The notes: generated from the sequence alone by a model not told the origin. A stretch of 19,473 nucleotides of DNA from Podochytrium sp. JEL0797 (GCA_027596195.1 JADGJG010000447.1:1-19473); one strand, 5' to 3'. Positions 1 through 9,997 are shown, numbered from the stretch's first letter. A program made the numbers and translations.

Positions 1-102
1 GAAACGTGTCCGAGGATCGCGTTTTTATCATTTGGTATTCTCGCTGTGGATGATTCCAAAGCGAGTTTGATTCGAGTATGCAAGCAGGGATTGCTTCAAT
101 AA
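1..102 (+). CDS. possible C-terminal end of an unrecognised protein (partial)
   Basis: Frame 1 is open from the first base to a TAA at 100-102, giving 33 residues that end in CKQGLLQ. The composition (IAFLSFGILAVDD) looks protein-like, but an open stretch this short is common by chance. No family is recognisable. If real, it is the last exon of a gene that begins before the window and runs toward SPAG1. No AATAAA follows it closely. Confidence 0.25.
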   Translation, partial: ETCPRIAFLSFGILAVDDSKASLIRVCKQGLLQ

Positions 103-390
103 GATACAGGAAGAGAAGTTCTGGGTGTGGGATTATGTAATTGCAAAATACAACCTATTCGCCAACCCATAGGGCTGGCATCATGGATCCCTTTTGAGAC
201 ATTCTTCCACTTCCGATAATGAGAATAGAGGTTTCAACAAGGGGGAAATGAGTTTTTGGGGCAAAACGGTGGCGATTCTATCAGCCACCCGTGGCAATGA
301 CGTGTCTGTTTTCCAAGTTCGATTTGTCTGAGTTTTTTGATTTCGACGAAACGTGCCAAAAACACAACCCACCCACAAGAGAACATCACC
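103..390. other. intergenic region and 5' leader upstream of SPAG1
   Basis: No supportable gene is seen here. The stretch should hold the promoter and 5' leader of the gene whose ATG is at 391. No clear TATA box was recognised. A minus-strand reading frame crosses it, but it resembles no family and overlaps the first SPAG1 exon. Confidence 0.5.
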
Positions 391-3300
391 ATGATGACCC
401 ATACAGAGATGAACCAGTTCGCCAGCACTTTGGCGGGCGGAAGCCAAACGGCACCGAGTGCTGAGGATGACCAGGTGGCGCTGCGCGAGTACGAGGTCGG
501 ATGCCTCGACTACTCGTTCCTGCCGAAGTGCAAGGACGTGAGGGAGCTAGCGAATCTGCTGAATGTGCTGAGGTGTGTTGGGTGTGTGATTTGCTTGGTG
601 GCGAGTGTCTCACCGCTTGTCTCTCTCGTTCGTCATAGATCTGGTCGAGAAGGAAGCTATCCGGACCTCGAGAGAGCGTTTGAGCAGAGGATCACGGAGC
701 TGGATCCCAAGCACATCTTTAGGTATGTTTGGTGCTGGATCGTGCGATGAATGCAGTTGCATCACGATGGAATTCATTTGGGACAATTCTCCCTTCATTC
801 TCCCCTCCCTTTGAGACGGTGTGGTCTCCCGCCCACCCAACGACAACCGGTCGGGAGTCCTTGTCCTATCATCAACTCAGCCACCGCAAAACGCATCATC
901 GTCGCTCACATCACAATCTCCACAACAAAAACACCTTAAAAAATTCCACGCACTTCCACTGCATTCCCTGACAAAATTCACAATGCGGATCCATTCACTA
1001 ACCCCATATTCTCCCCTTTAAAAAATAACAGCTGGAAAAAGAACCAACCCCAAGCAGCCCCCGCCTCCCAAACCGTCGACGAAGCCATCCTGGACCTCCA
1101 ATCTTGGGCCGACTCGATCCGCCAAACCGACGCCTCCTTGCGATCCGCGTCTGAACCAACCCTCCGAAAAAAGGACAGCGCCATCAGCGTGCGTGGATCC
1201 GCAGCTCCTACTGCCCCCGAAACAACGACCAAACCCGACCCCATCGAAACGGTCGACCATCACTCCAGCGGCTCCGAATCGTCCTGCTCTTCCTCCGACT
1301 CCGAGAGCGACGCGAGCCCCACCAGCGGAGACGCGTCTTCCCCGAAACCCCGGTCGATCCTCAAAAGCACAGGAAGCCCCACGTCCTCCACGGACTCAAC
1401 GAAGCGACACGTTCGGTTCCAGGATGAAGTCGAAAAGGCGAACCGCGAGTTGGAACGTATCCGTCGGAAACAGGAGAAGCGTGCGAAACAAATCGAGATG
1501 CACTTGCTGCAGGCGGAGGGTGGACACAAGAAGGCGGGTGGCAGCAGTCACAAGAAGAATAAGAAGAAGAGTGGGGCTGTATCGCCGAAGCAGACGCAGC
1601 AGGAGTTTGTTGCCGCGGCTCCCGCACGGCATAGTGGTGGAATGGTGATTCAAGAGGTGGAGAGTTTGGAGGATGAGGTGAAGGAGCTCGCGGCTTTGAG
1701 TGATTCCGTCCCTGCCCCAGTCGCTGTTCCCACCGTCTCCACCGCCCCAGTCGCTGTTCCCACCGTCTCCACCGCGGTCGACAGTCCCGGCGCCTCCGCA
1801 AAGAAAAGCATCAAGTCGTACGACTACTACTCCTCCTGGGACAAATTCGACGTCGAAAAGGAATGCGAAAAGCTCGAAGCCGCCACCCCTGCTGCCGGCA
1901 CCACGAGGATAAACCCCTCGAAAGAACCCGAACACGCGTCCGTGCCGAGTATGGATGCCACCAAAGTCCACGAAGTCGCGCAAGACAAGGTGCTCGCGAG
2001 CCATTTGGCCATGTCTGAAAAAATGAAGGGAAATGAGGCATTCAAGGCTAAAGAGTTTCAAGACGCTGTGAGTTGTTGTTGAGATGACATCTGCTACATT
2101 GGGGGTCAACACCCCGCAACTAAACATTGTGTCTTTTTCTACTTTCTCTTGCGATTTATGTCCCTCTCTATCACTCTCAAATAAACCAAACGCACGGCAT
2201 CCTCACGGCAATTTCACGACTCTTTACAATTTTCGATTGCGATTTATTTTTTGCTCTAGCTCCGATATTACACGCGCAGTCTCCAAATCAGCCAACAAGT
2301 ACCCGTCTACAACAACCGCGCATTAGTCCACCTCAAACTCGAACAATACGAAAAGGCCGAATCGGACGCGACTTGTAATCCCCCGCCCACCCCCCCCCCA
2401 CTCTCCTCTTTCAAAAGCGCTGACATTCAATATTCACACAGCCGCCATCCAACTCGCAAGTAAATCCACCACCCCCTCCATCACCCCCACCGATCTCTTC
2501 AAATCACACCTCCGTCGCGCCCTCGCGCGTTCCAAACGCGGACTCTACCTCCCGGCCCTCACGGACCTTTCCACCGCTCTTGATATCCTCCCTGGGAACG
2601 CGGAAGCTGTGGCACTGCAGAAGGAGGTTGAACGCAAGTTTGCGGATGTGGAGGGGGAGAATGCGGATTGTGTTGTGAAGAGGTATAACGGTGGATCGGG
2701 CAATGTGGTGGTTGAGCAGGAAGAGGAGGAGGAGGAAGAGGAGGATGTGGAAGCCGAGATTGTGACGCCGTTTGGGGCTTCTTGTGGTGGAGTTGTGGTG
2801 CAACCGAAACGGACGAAGGATGTCAAGGGAAAAGGGAGAGCTACCGTTGCGGTGGATGACGCCGCTCCCGCGACACAAGAAGAGTACATTTCCATGATGG
2901 TCGAGTCTGAGCAGAAACGCAGGGAAGCCATGATGGAGGTGATTCAGGAGCGGAGGGAGGAGGAGGCGAGGAAGAAGCAGGGGTATGCTTGTGCGAGTCG
3001 TGGTTCGGGGGGTGGAGAGGTGGGTGTGACGTGTGGCAGGTTTGTTGATGCGGGGGTGAAGGGAAAGATTGAGATTACGGAGGTTGATTTTGATTCGGAT
3101 GAAGAGGAGGGCAGTGGGGGCGAGGAGTGTGATGGAGATGTTGTGGGACAGGTGAAAGTCGAAGAGGAGGAGTGTCAGGAATCAACGGTTGGAGAGGACA
3201 AAGATGTGAATGAGGTCGAGGTGGCCGGGAAATCGGAGAATCGGATTGAAGAAGAAGTTTCGGTCGCAGAGGTTGCGGAAGCGCTGCCTCCAGCGCCATC

Positions 3301-3867
3301 GGCCGTGGAATCGACAATTGTATGACCGTATCGCGTTTGCTTTCTAGCGAAGTTAACAATTCTCTTCTTTCCCAAGATTTTCCCACCACCCACGACTTCC
3401 TACGAATTCGAAGGCCACTGGAAGTCATTGCAATCGAGCCCCAACCAATGGGCGAAATACGTGGGAACCATCCCAGCTGCGGCGTTCCCCAAAATTCTAG
3501 CCAACGTGGGGAACCCTGAAATTGTGGTGGATGTGTTTCGCGGGTTGACAGGGCTGGTTGCAGGTTCGTTTTTGGATGTTTGCGGTTGAATTTTTGGAGA
3601 TTTTTCCGACGTCAAACTGAATCCGCGTTTTTTTTGGGGGCAGATGAACCAACGACGGTTGTTGAAATTCTTCAAGAAATGAAGAGTGTTCCGAGACTCC
3701 CTTTGCTGTTGAAATTCCTGACGCGCAAAGAAAAATTGGGTAACGCGAGTGATCAAAATAGTCGAGGGAAGGCTCTAATTTTTCTTTCTATTGCAGTGGT
3801 TGCGACACTCGTAGAATCTCTTTCCGACGCGAAGGAATATGCATCTGTTTGCTCGTTTTATGCTTGA
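391..3867 (+). CDS. SPAG1: SPAG1-like TPR co-chaperone (dynein arm preassembly factor, RPAP3 family)
   Basis: Exons read as 391-572, 639-722, 1032-2067, 2260-2374, 2442-3319, 3377-3563, 3644-3739 and 3797-3867. All introns are GT-AG and join in frame to give 882 residues. Residues about 34-88 match the SPAG1 N-terminal segment (LDYSFLPKCKDVRELANLL, RSGREGSYPDL). A SPAG1-like MVIQEVE stretch lies near 294, and the RPAP3/SPAG1 signature SYDYYSSWDKFDVEKE near 351. A TPR domain follows at about 414-540 (KGNEAF, YNNRA, FKSHLRRA), and its Hsp90/Hsp70 carboxylate-clamp residues K, N, N, K and R all appear present. An acidic linker leads to an RPAP3_C domain at about 766-882 (SYEFEGHWKSLQ). In this family that domain binds RUVBL1/2 in R2TP-type complexes. 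The role is cytoplasmic assembly of axonemal dyneins, so a flagellated cell is implied. The ATG at 391 is preceded by ATCACC; a second ATG follows at once. RPAP3 is the alternative name, but the N-terminal segment favours SPAG1. Confidence 0.83.
1714..1773 (+). repeat. perfect 30-bp tandem duplication inside SPAG1 exon 3
   Basis: The unit at 1714-1743 is repeated base for base at 1744-1773. It is in frame and encodes APVAVPTVST twice, in a low-complexity linker between the MVIQEVE segment and the SYDYYSSW signature. Perfect identity points to a recent duplication. Confidence 0.95.
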
Positions 3868-3962
3868 TAAATTGAGGCTGAATGCGGGTGGCGCGACTTT
3901 GCCAATCATTTACAATTAACTTACGATCATGAACGACTCCACCCAGCCATATGTGCTGTACT

Positions 3963-3968
3963 AATAAA
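3963..3968 (+). terminator. polyadenylation signal of SPAG1
   Basis: A canonical AATAAA lies 96 bp after the SPAG1 stop and before the lipin ATG at 4088. It is the best 3'-end signal for the upstream gene. Confidence 0.6.
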
Positions 3969-4087
3969 GGTTTCTTAAACACTGGGTGCCACGCTCACTC
4001 CATTCCAAAACGAGAGAATTAGTAATTTGGGAAAAGCCCCTTCTGGCCAAAACCACGGCCCCCGAAGCGCCCGAAAAAGTTCCAAAA

Positions 4088-7000
4088 ATGTGGAAGGTGT
4101 GTGAACCCTGCCACCCCTCTTACTCCACACACTTACACATACTAGGCGGTCACCTCGTTCTACAACGACATCAACCCCGCCACGCTCAGCGGGGCCATCG
4201 ACATTGTCGTTGTGCGCGGCGAAGACGGCGAGCTCACGTGTTCGCCGTTCCACGTGCGCTTCGGGAAGCTCGTGCTGCTCAGAACAACTGAGAAGCAGGT
4301 GATCTCATCATGCAAGTATAGCGTAAAGTAACCCCCTTCTTGGATATGTAATCAGGTCGTGATCGCAGTCAACGACGAGCAGATTGACATTCCCATGAAG
4401 ATTGGCGATGCCGGCGAGGCTTTCTTTGTCGTGGAGATGGATGGCGGAGAGTCGGCTCCCTCCGAGTATGCCACGAGTCCCATCATCAAGGGGATGATGG
4501 AGTATGCTGAGGTGCGTTGGTGACTGGGTTGGTGTCTTTTGGGGTTTTGCTGATCGCTTTTGGATCCAGGGATCGGGACCGGCGGATGCATTCGAATTGG
4601 GTGAACGTATGTATTGGGAGCGAGTGGTGTGAACCCATGTGTGAAATCTCTTTTGGCTTAACTGGTGCTCGTAAAACGCCGATTTTTTATACAGGCGCGA
4701 AATCTCCCACACCGCTTCCGGATGTATTGAAGGAAGTGGGCGAGAAGAATGAGGAGGACGCGAACGTCTTGGAGAGTGAAAATCCGGTCAACGATCAAGT
4801 TGCGCCGTGAGTGTTTGTTTTTCCGGTGCCGGATCAACAAGCGTCATGGACTAACTGTTCATGCGATTCAGAGATTCAACTGTCCTCACCGTCAATGAGA
4901 CTGCCGATACCACCAAACAACATCTCGAGCATCCCGTTGGATCACCGGGATGGCAATGGAACTGGGGCGGACTCCCTGTCAAAAATGAAGGCGAAACGAA
5001 CGCGAACGATGTCGAAAAGGGAATCCCGCTCGAAGATGAAGCTTCTGCTACAGAGGGTGCCGTGGCTGGAAGCACGCGTCCCGACATTGAGTTGCATGAG
5101 AAGGTTCCGATTCCGAGTGCTCCCGTTGTCGCGTCTTCGTTGACTGCGGCGTTGAGAGTGGGTGGTGGGATGTCGTCGAGCCCTGAGCAGCGTGGAATTG
5201 TGTCTGTGGACGAGAAGGTGGACATCTATTTGAGCAGTATGCCCGCGGACCAGATGGCCAGCCCGGACCAGCCGCCGTCGTTGAGGGTTGGGAGCCCGTC
5301 GCCATTGATGGGAATGGTTGAATCTGGGCGTGTGAATGTGAGTTGTTGCTCTCGCGGTTCGTTTACAAGCTGTGCCTCTGACTCGATTGTTTGCAGACCA
5401 ACCTGATTGGATCTTCGCAATCCTTTGGCGTCCTCTTTTCCGACGGATCTTCAACCACCATCCCCCAAATCGAACTGAGTCTCTGCGGAAAAGCTGCCAT
5501 GGCCACGGCACTCTTCCATGCCACGAACCCTGTCCCTTCCGCCTCCCTCGCCGCCCCCGCCGCTCGACCCATCACACCCTCCACATCCCCAAAACCAACC
5601 ACCTCTGCAACGTTGGCTCCTGCCGCCGCGATTGAAACTCCCGCACAACTGTTTGACAAGCACATGGTCACGTTCGAATCCTTCAGCGCGGCCCTTCTTG
5701 CCGACACCACTCTCGTCTGCCGCATCAACGGCGCATATTACGATTGGTCCGTTGTATCCCCCGTCCTCGTGTCCGCTGCCGCGTTTGGCAAGTTGCTCCC
5801 CGAGGAAGAAATCAAAAAACTCATCCAAGCGAGCGCGTTGAACGAAAACACGGTCCTGGCCGCGGGTACTGGAACTGGTCAGAAAAAATACTCGAGTTTC
5901 GGGAACCTCACGAGCTGGTGGAGTCGTGGCAACTCGACGCCGCAAACCGCAGGCGCGTCTCCTGTGGTGGCTTCGGTGGGACTTCCGGCTCGAGAACCCC
6001 CCGCTGCAGTCACGACGACGGGGTTGCAGCCGATTGGGCAGGATCCCATGTCGCGGTCTCCGGTGGAGGTGGAGGATCATGAAGCTACAAGCAATATTGA
6101 TGAGGAGCGGGAAAAGAATACGATTCCAGCGCGTCGGTATATCAAGAGTTTGCGGATGACGAGTGATCAGTTGAAGGGGTTGAATTTGAAGAAGGGCGTG
6201 AATACCATCAGTTTCACGGTTACGAGTCGGTTGCAAGGAACGGCGACATGTACGAGCAAGATTTTCTTGTGGGAGCATGATACGAGGGTTGTGATTAGCG
6301 ATGTGGATGGAACGATTACCAAGTGAGTATTTGGTTGAGATTGTTTTTTGATGCCCTGTCGCGTTGCTGACTTCCTTATTTTTTGCAGGTCGGACGTGCT
6401 GGGTCACGTTTTCACAATGGTCGGCCAGGATTGGACGCACTCGGGGGTCGCCTCGTTGTATACCAACATTCACAACAACGGATACGAGATTCTGTATCTA
6501 ACGAGTCGCGCGATTGGACAAGCCGACTACACGCGAAACTACATGAAGAAAGTCGAGCAAGGCAAGTTCCAGTTACCCGAAGGCCCCATTGTCATGTCCC
6601 CGGATCGGCTGTTTGCTGCTTTCAATCGGTTTGTTGAATTGTGTTTTCCTTGTCTCTCGTTCCGTTGACGCCCTTCCCCCCTTTTGGAAATCGACCCCGC
6701 CAGTGAAGTCATTCAACGGCGCCCCCAAGAATTCAAAATCTCTTGCCTCCTCGACATCAAAAAGCTCTTTGGCCCCAACGTCCTCCCCTTCTACGCCGGC
6801 TTCGGAAACCGCATCACCGACCTCCAATCCTACCGCGCCGTCGAGATTCCTCTCGCGCGCATCTTCACGATCGATCCCAAGGGCGACATCAAGCTCGAAT
6901 TCGCGCAAGGCTACAAAGGCTCATACGACAAGCTCAACGAGATTGTGGACAAGATTTTCCCGCCCGTTGTGCAAGGGACGGAAGTGATGGGGGATGAAGA

Positions 7001-7295
7001 GTTTTGGGAGGTGTGGAGGAAAGAGTTGGGACCGGAGGTTGTGTTGGATGTGAATGCGGATGCCAAGATTGCGGATGCGGGGAGTGATGAGATGAAGGAG
7101 GGTGAGGAGGAGGACGCGGATGCGGTTTTGGCGGAGGGTGAAGTTGTGGAAGGAGATGAGGAGGAGGAGGAATACGAGGTGGCGAGTGGGAGTGAATTTG
7201 AGGAGGATGATGGGGATGAGAATGCGTTGAAGGCCAGTGAAGATGATGCTACATTCCGGGCGCGTTTGGCAGGACTTCAGAAGCAGGCGTATTGA
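4088..7295 (+). CDS. PAH1: lipin-type Mg2+-dependent phosphatidate phosphatase
   Basis: Exons read as 4088-4096, 4146-4298, 4356-4511, 4570-4606, 4695-4806, 4872-5337, 5397-6322, 6389-6628 and 6704-7295, giving 896 residues. The first coding exon holds only MWK; exon 4 is just 37 nt. The product converts phosphatidate to diacylglycerol for triacylglycerol and phospholipid synthesis, and in fungi acts at the nuclear envelope/ER and lipid droplets. The N-LIP domain covers about 1-105 ([20 protein letters not shown]). A conserved lipin motif WQWNWGGLP lies near 183, and IELSLCG opens the region before the catalytic half. The haloacid-dehalogenase motif [10 protein letters not shown] starts at residue 613 and supplies both catalytic aspartates. 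C-LIP continues through [16 protein letters not shown] and the segment [15 protein letters not shown]. The C-terminus is highly acidic ([12 protein letters not shown] onward), as in yeast Pah1. Where mammalian lipins have the LxxIL coactivator motif, this one reads LGHVF. The stop is only 22 bp before the next ATG. Confidence 0.93.
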
Positions 7296-7305
7296 TAGAG
7301 AAAGT

Positions 7306-7311
7306 AATAAA
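7306..7311 (+). terminator. lipin polyadenylation signal inside the 22-bp spacer
   Basis: AATAAA starts 11 bp after the lipin stop and ends 6 bp before the ATG of the SNARE gene. If used, cleavage would fall inside the SNARE coding sequence, so the two transcripts must overlap. Confidence 0.45.
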
Positions 7312-7317
7312 GAAAAA

Positions 7318-8225
7318 ATGACCTCAGAATCATGGAATGCGCAGAAGAGCCTCGTTGCGTCACTGATTGACGATGCCGCCTCCCTCCGCTTCGACCTGAA
7401 CCAGGCCATCAAGGCTCAAATCGATACTTCTCCATACTCTGCCAAGATTACAGAGAACAAGACTGGTCTGCGGCTGCGATTGGCGGAAATGGAAGCCTTG
7501 TTGCGAAAGGCAGAGAACGATCCAACTCTGAAACAACGGTACTCATCCATCTCGTTCTCTTTCGTCTATACTCATGTTATTGACAGCCTCAAGCAATGGG
7601 AACTCGAGCTGTTGGATTTGTCGAAACAAGTCGACCGCCTCGAAGGTCTCCCCACTGCCCAAATCAGCCCCGAACAAGCGCGGTAATAGAAGGAATCAAC
7701 CTCTATTAGCCTATGTGGATTCCTTATTGCCGTTTATTCAGAATGCAACTCCTCCAGTCTCGGAAACTCAAACAGCAGCAACAAGCGCAGGGTTCGAGCT
7801 CACGGGGGGCAGCAGAGTCACTCTCAATCAATATTGAAGACGAAACGGACCATTTGGATACGGGCGAATTGGTTCAATTGCAGAATCGAATGATTGACGG
7901 TGCGGATTTCTATTTTCGTTCCTTGTGGCTCCCCCCACGAATTTTTGCTCAACTGCGCTTGGATTTAGACCAAGACGCGCACCTCGATATGCTCGGCGAT
8001 ACTCTGCTGCGTCAAAAGGCGATTGGAATGCAAATTGGCGACGAACTGGACCTCCATGTGGACTTGCTGCAGCAGACTGACACAGCTGTCGAACGGACGC
8101 AAACGCGGTTGGGAAACGTCAACAACCGCGTAGGGGATGTGATTCAAACGAATAAGACGGATTATCGATCCAATTTGATTATTGTGGTGTTGGTGTTGAT
8201 TCTCGTGCTGATTGTTTTCAGCTGA
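7318..8225 (+). CDS. Qc-SNARE of the syntaxin-8 / SYP5 type
   Basis: Exons read as 7318-7538, 7587-7682, 7742-7899 and 7969-8225, giving 243 residues, close to syntaxin 8. Residues 1-100 are helical (SLIDDAASLRFDLNQAI, ELELLDLSKQVDRLEG), as expected of an N-terminal regulatory bundle. After a Gln-rich linker, the SNARE motif runs from about 159 (DQDAHLDMLGDTLLRQKAIG) to about 220. A tail-anchor helix, NLIIVVLVLILVLIVFS, ends the protein, so it should be inserted post-translationally in an endosomal, Golgi or vacuolar membrane. The third intron (7900-7968) was inferred because removing it joins RMID directly to DQDAHLDML, the normal start of a Qc helix. Introns 1 and 3 contain no stop and preserve frame. 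The zero-layer position is histidine (H188) instead of glutamine. Which endosomal Qc subfamily it belongs to is not settled. Confidence 0.85.
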
Positions 8226-8231
8226 ATTAAA
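8226..8231 (+). terminator. polyadenylation signal variant of the SNARE gene
   Basis: ATTAAA, the commonest variant signal, begins directly after the TGA at 8223-8225. Confidence 0.4.
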
Positions 8232-8743
8232 GAAATATATTATCAGAACACAATGTGACAATTGTGAGATCAATCAGAATCCGACTGTAGGTTAAGGCTC
8301 ATCTAAGAGTAGATCAGGAAATTGGTGAAGATCCCTCAGTGCGGATTTTTTCTGATGGCTTTTCCCCTCCTGAAAGGTTGGATACGTTCGGAATTCGTCC
8401 CAATTTACATCAGACTTTGGATACAAAGAAAAAGCGGATTCAGAATCTAACACGCTGTCAGATTCCAACACTCCCACTGTCGCCTCAGGGGTTATTTTCT
8501 TAAACTACTAAAATATAAAAAACTCCTACGCGCCGAAAGATGCTCAGCATTGATCCAAATCTTTACTATGAAGCCCTCGCAATGCATTCCAGCGTTTCGC
8601 CGATGCTTGATGAAAGTCGCTTATTCTTAGATGAATTCATAGTCGGATTTTGATAAATATTTACAACCACCTTGCCCAGTCTCACCGTTCTCATTAGAAT
8701 GAAGGTACTTTGTATATCATATTTTGTCATTCCTCAATGTTTT

Positions 8744-8802
8744 ATTAACGTAGTTATTAATATTCGGCGGCCTGGTTAGTTCACAAGCGTGATTACGTTA
8801 AT
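8744..8802. repeat. AT-rich inverted repeat (9-bp arms, 41-bp spacer)
   Basis: ATTAACGTA at 8744-8752 is the exact reverse complement of TACGTTAAT at 8794-8802. Each arm is followed by a related AT-rich word (GTTATTAAT and TATTAAC). This could be paired binding sites upstream of the first zinc-finger gene or chance in AT-rich DNA. Confidence 0.5.
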
Positions 8803-9064
8803 TATTAACATTACAAATGTACCAAAGTGCTGTTTGGGGCTCCAACGCGAGGAACGCAGCCTGCAAATTTGCTATATCAGCACCGATAATGCTAGGTCAG
8901 TGGGGGAACAACTTGAATCTTGTAAATGAAGTGATAGATTCACAAAGCAGCTTACAAATCCCGATAACATTTCCAATTGCTTTCAGCGCGCGCTCAAGAA
9001 AAGGTTCAATTCCATTTCCGCGCAAGTTCTGGCCGCGTCGAACTTCATTTTGCGGCCAATCAAG

Positions 9065-9072
9065 CATAAATA
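9065..9072 (+). promoter_or_regulatory. TATA-like box of the first zinc-finger gene
   Basis: CATAAATA lies 63 bp before the ATG at 9135. The second paralogue has TATAAAA 47 bp before its ATG, which supports both boxes and the choice of 9135 as start. Confidence 0.45.
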
Positions 9073-9134
9073 CCCAAGGTCCCCGCCCGTTCGTTTGTAT
9101 TTCCAAAACATCAGCCACCAATTCATCTCATAAC

Positions 9135-9749
9135 ATGCCTTCCCTCTTATTGAACCCAGTCACTTCGTACACCTCCGATTCGGACATGATGACCCCAACG
9201 ACCACAAGGGGCGGCAGCCTGCCTCCGCTCTCAGCCGTTATCAACACTACTCCCGCCACGCCCGTCCTTGACACATGCACCTTCAAACAACACGAAGCAA
9301 GTCGCATGAGCATCTCGTTTCTCGTCAACGACGACACTCCCGCTCCCGCGCCGGTGGCAAGCCTGTGCCACATGAAGCAAGAAATCCACCTCCCGCATTT
9401 CACGTACCCAACCTCCCCGCCACAAGAAACTCTCTTCCTCCACCACACGCGCCAACAACGTAGCTTGCACTACACTTCGAAACTGCACTATCATCGGCCA
9501 GTCAGCATGGGGAGCCCGGATTCCACAAGCCCCTGTGAGTCCACGGCCGTGTTGAATGCTCCTCCCGTGTTTGAATGCACAGAGTGCGGCAAGACGTTCT
9601 CCAAGAAGGCGTATTTGAAGAGCCATTGGGTCAGTCATTCGGATGTGTCGCCGCATCGGTGTAGATTGGTGGCGGACGGAAATCAATGCACGAAACGGTT
9701 CCGGAGGTGGCAGGATATGGTTCGCCATGAAAGAACTGTCAAACATTAA
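9135..9749 (+). CDS. C2H2 zinc-finger protein, cluster member 1
   Basis: A single exon gives 204 residues beginning MPSLLLNPVTSYTS. The N-terminal two thirds is low-complexity (Ser, Thr, Pro) and looks disordered apart from two short motifs shared with neighbours: MSISFLVND and SKLHYHRP. Two C-terminal C2H2 fingers start near residue 146. Finger 1 is C-x2-C-x12-H-x3-H (CTECGKTFSKKAYLKSHWVSH). Finger 2 is C-x8-C-x12-H-x5-H, ending TKRFRRWQDMVRH. The second finger has the fungal look of a linked pair with basic residues for DNA contact, so this is probably a nuclear transcription factor; the target is unknown. An in-frame ATG at 8817 would add 106 residues but spans a TATA-like box. AATAAA at 9765-9770 follows the stop. 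Confidence 0.8.
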   Translation: MPSLLLNPVTSYTSDSDMMTPTTTRGGSLPPLSAVINTTPATPVLDTCTFKQHEASRMSISFLVNDDTPAPAPVASLCHMKQEIHLPHFTYPTSPPQETLFLHHTRQQRSLHYTSKLHYHRPVSMGSPDSTSPCESTAVLNAPPVFECTECGKTFSKKAYLKSHWVSHSDVSPHRCRLVADGNQCTKRFRRWQDMVRHERTVKH

Positions 9750-9764
9750 TTTATTTTAAATTTT

Positions 9765-9770
9765 AATAAA
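9765..9770 (+). terminator. polyadenylation signal of zinc-finger gene 1
   Basis: AATAAA begins 16 bp after the stop of the first zinc-finger gene. Confidence 0.6.
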
Positions 9771-9997
9771 CATGTATTATTCCCTTATGAAATTCTCTGT
9801 TTTCCTTGAAGCAACACCTACTACGTTTTTCTCTTTTCGCAACATACGATAAAGTTGGTGGAGAACGTCACTTGCTGTCACGGAGCATAAAAGGAATTGG
9901 CAATCGCTTATCGCATTTCTAAGGTTGATTGATTCAGGAATGCCGCCGGAAACGAGGTTCAAACAGAATGACAAACTCAACATATAACCGCAAGCGC

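Larger units (their letters stand above)
8232..9134. other. intergenic region before the zinc-finger cluster
   Basis: About 900 bp, AT-richer than the flanking genes, with no confident gene. It holds an ATG-less minus-strand reading frame of roughly 70 codons (about 8503 down to 8292) ending in DLHQFPDLLLDEP, an inverted repeat at 8744-8802, and a TATA-like box at 9065-9072. The plus frame of the first zinc-finger gene stays open upstream to an ATG at 8817. That extension resembles nothing and spans the TATA-like box, so it was not included in the gene. Confidence 0.5.

Noticed and set aside
1396..2127. Minus-strand open frame of about 243 codons
   Set aside because: It is antisense to SPAG1 exon 3, which carries recognisable family motifs; no domain is visible in the antisense product.
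5451..6473. Minus-strand open frame of about 340 codons
   Set aside because: It is antisense to lipin exons 6 and 7, including the catalytic DVDGT motif. Its Arg/His-rich composition is typical of an antisense shadow.
8817..9134. Upstream in-frame extension of zinc-finger gene 1 (106 residues)
   Set aside because: It spans the TATA-like box at 9065, has no counterpart in the paralogues, and the ATG at 9135 gives a protein of similar size to them.
9777..9983. Minus-strand 68-codon frame with an ATG
   Set aside because: No recognisable family; it is short enough for chance and covers the 3' end of gene 1 and part of the gene 2 upstream region.
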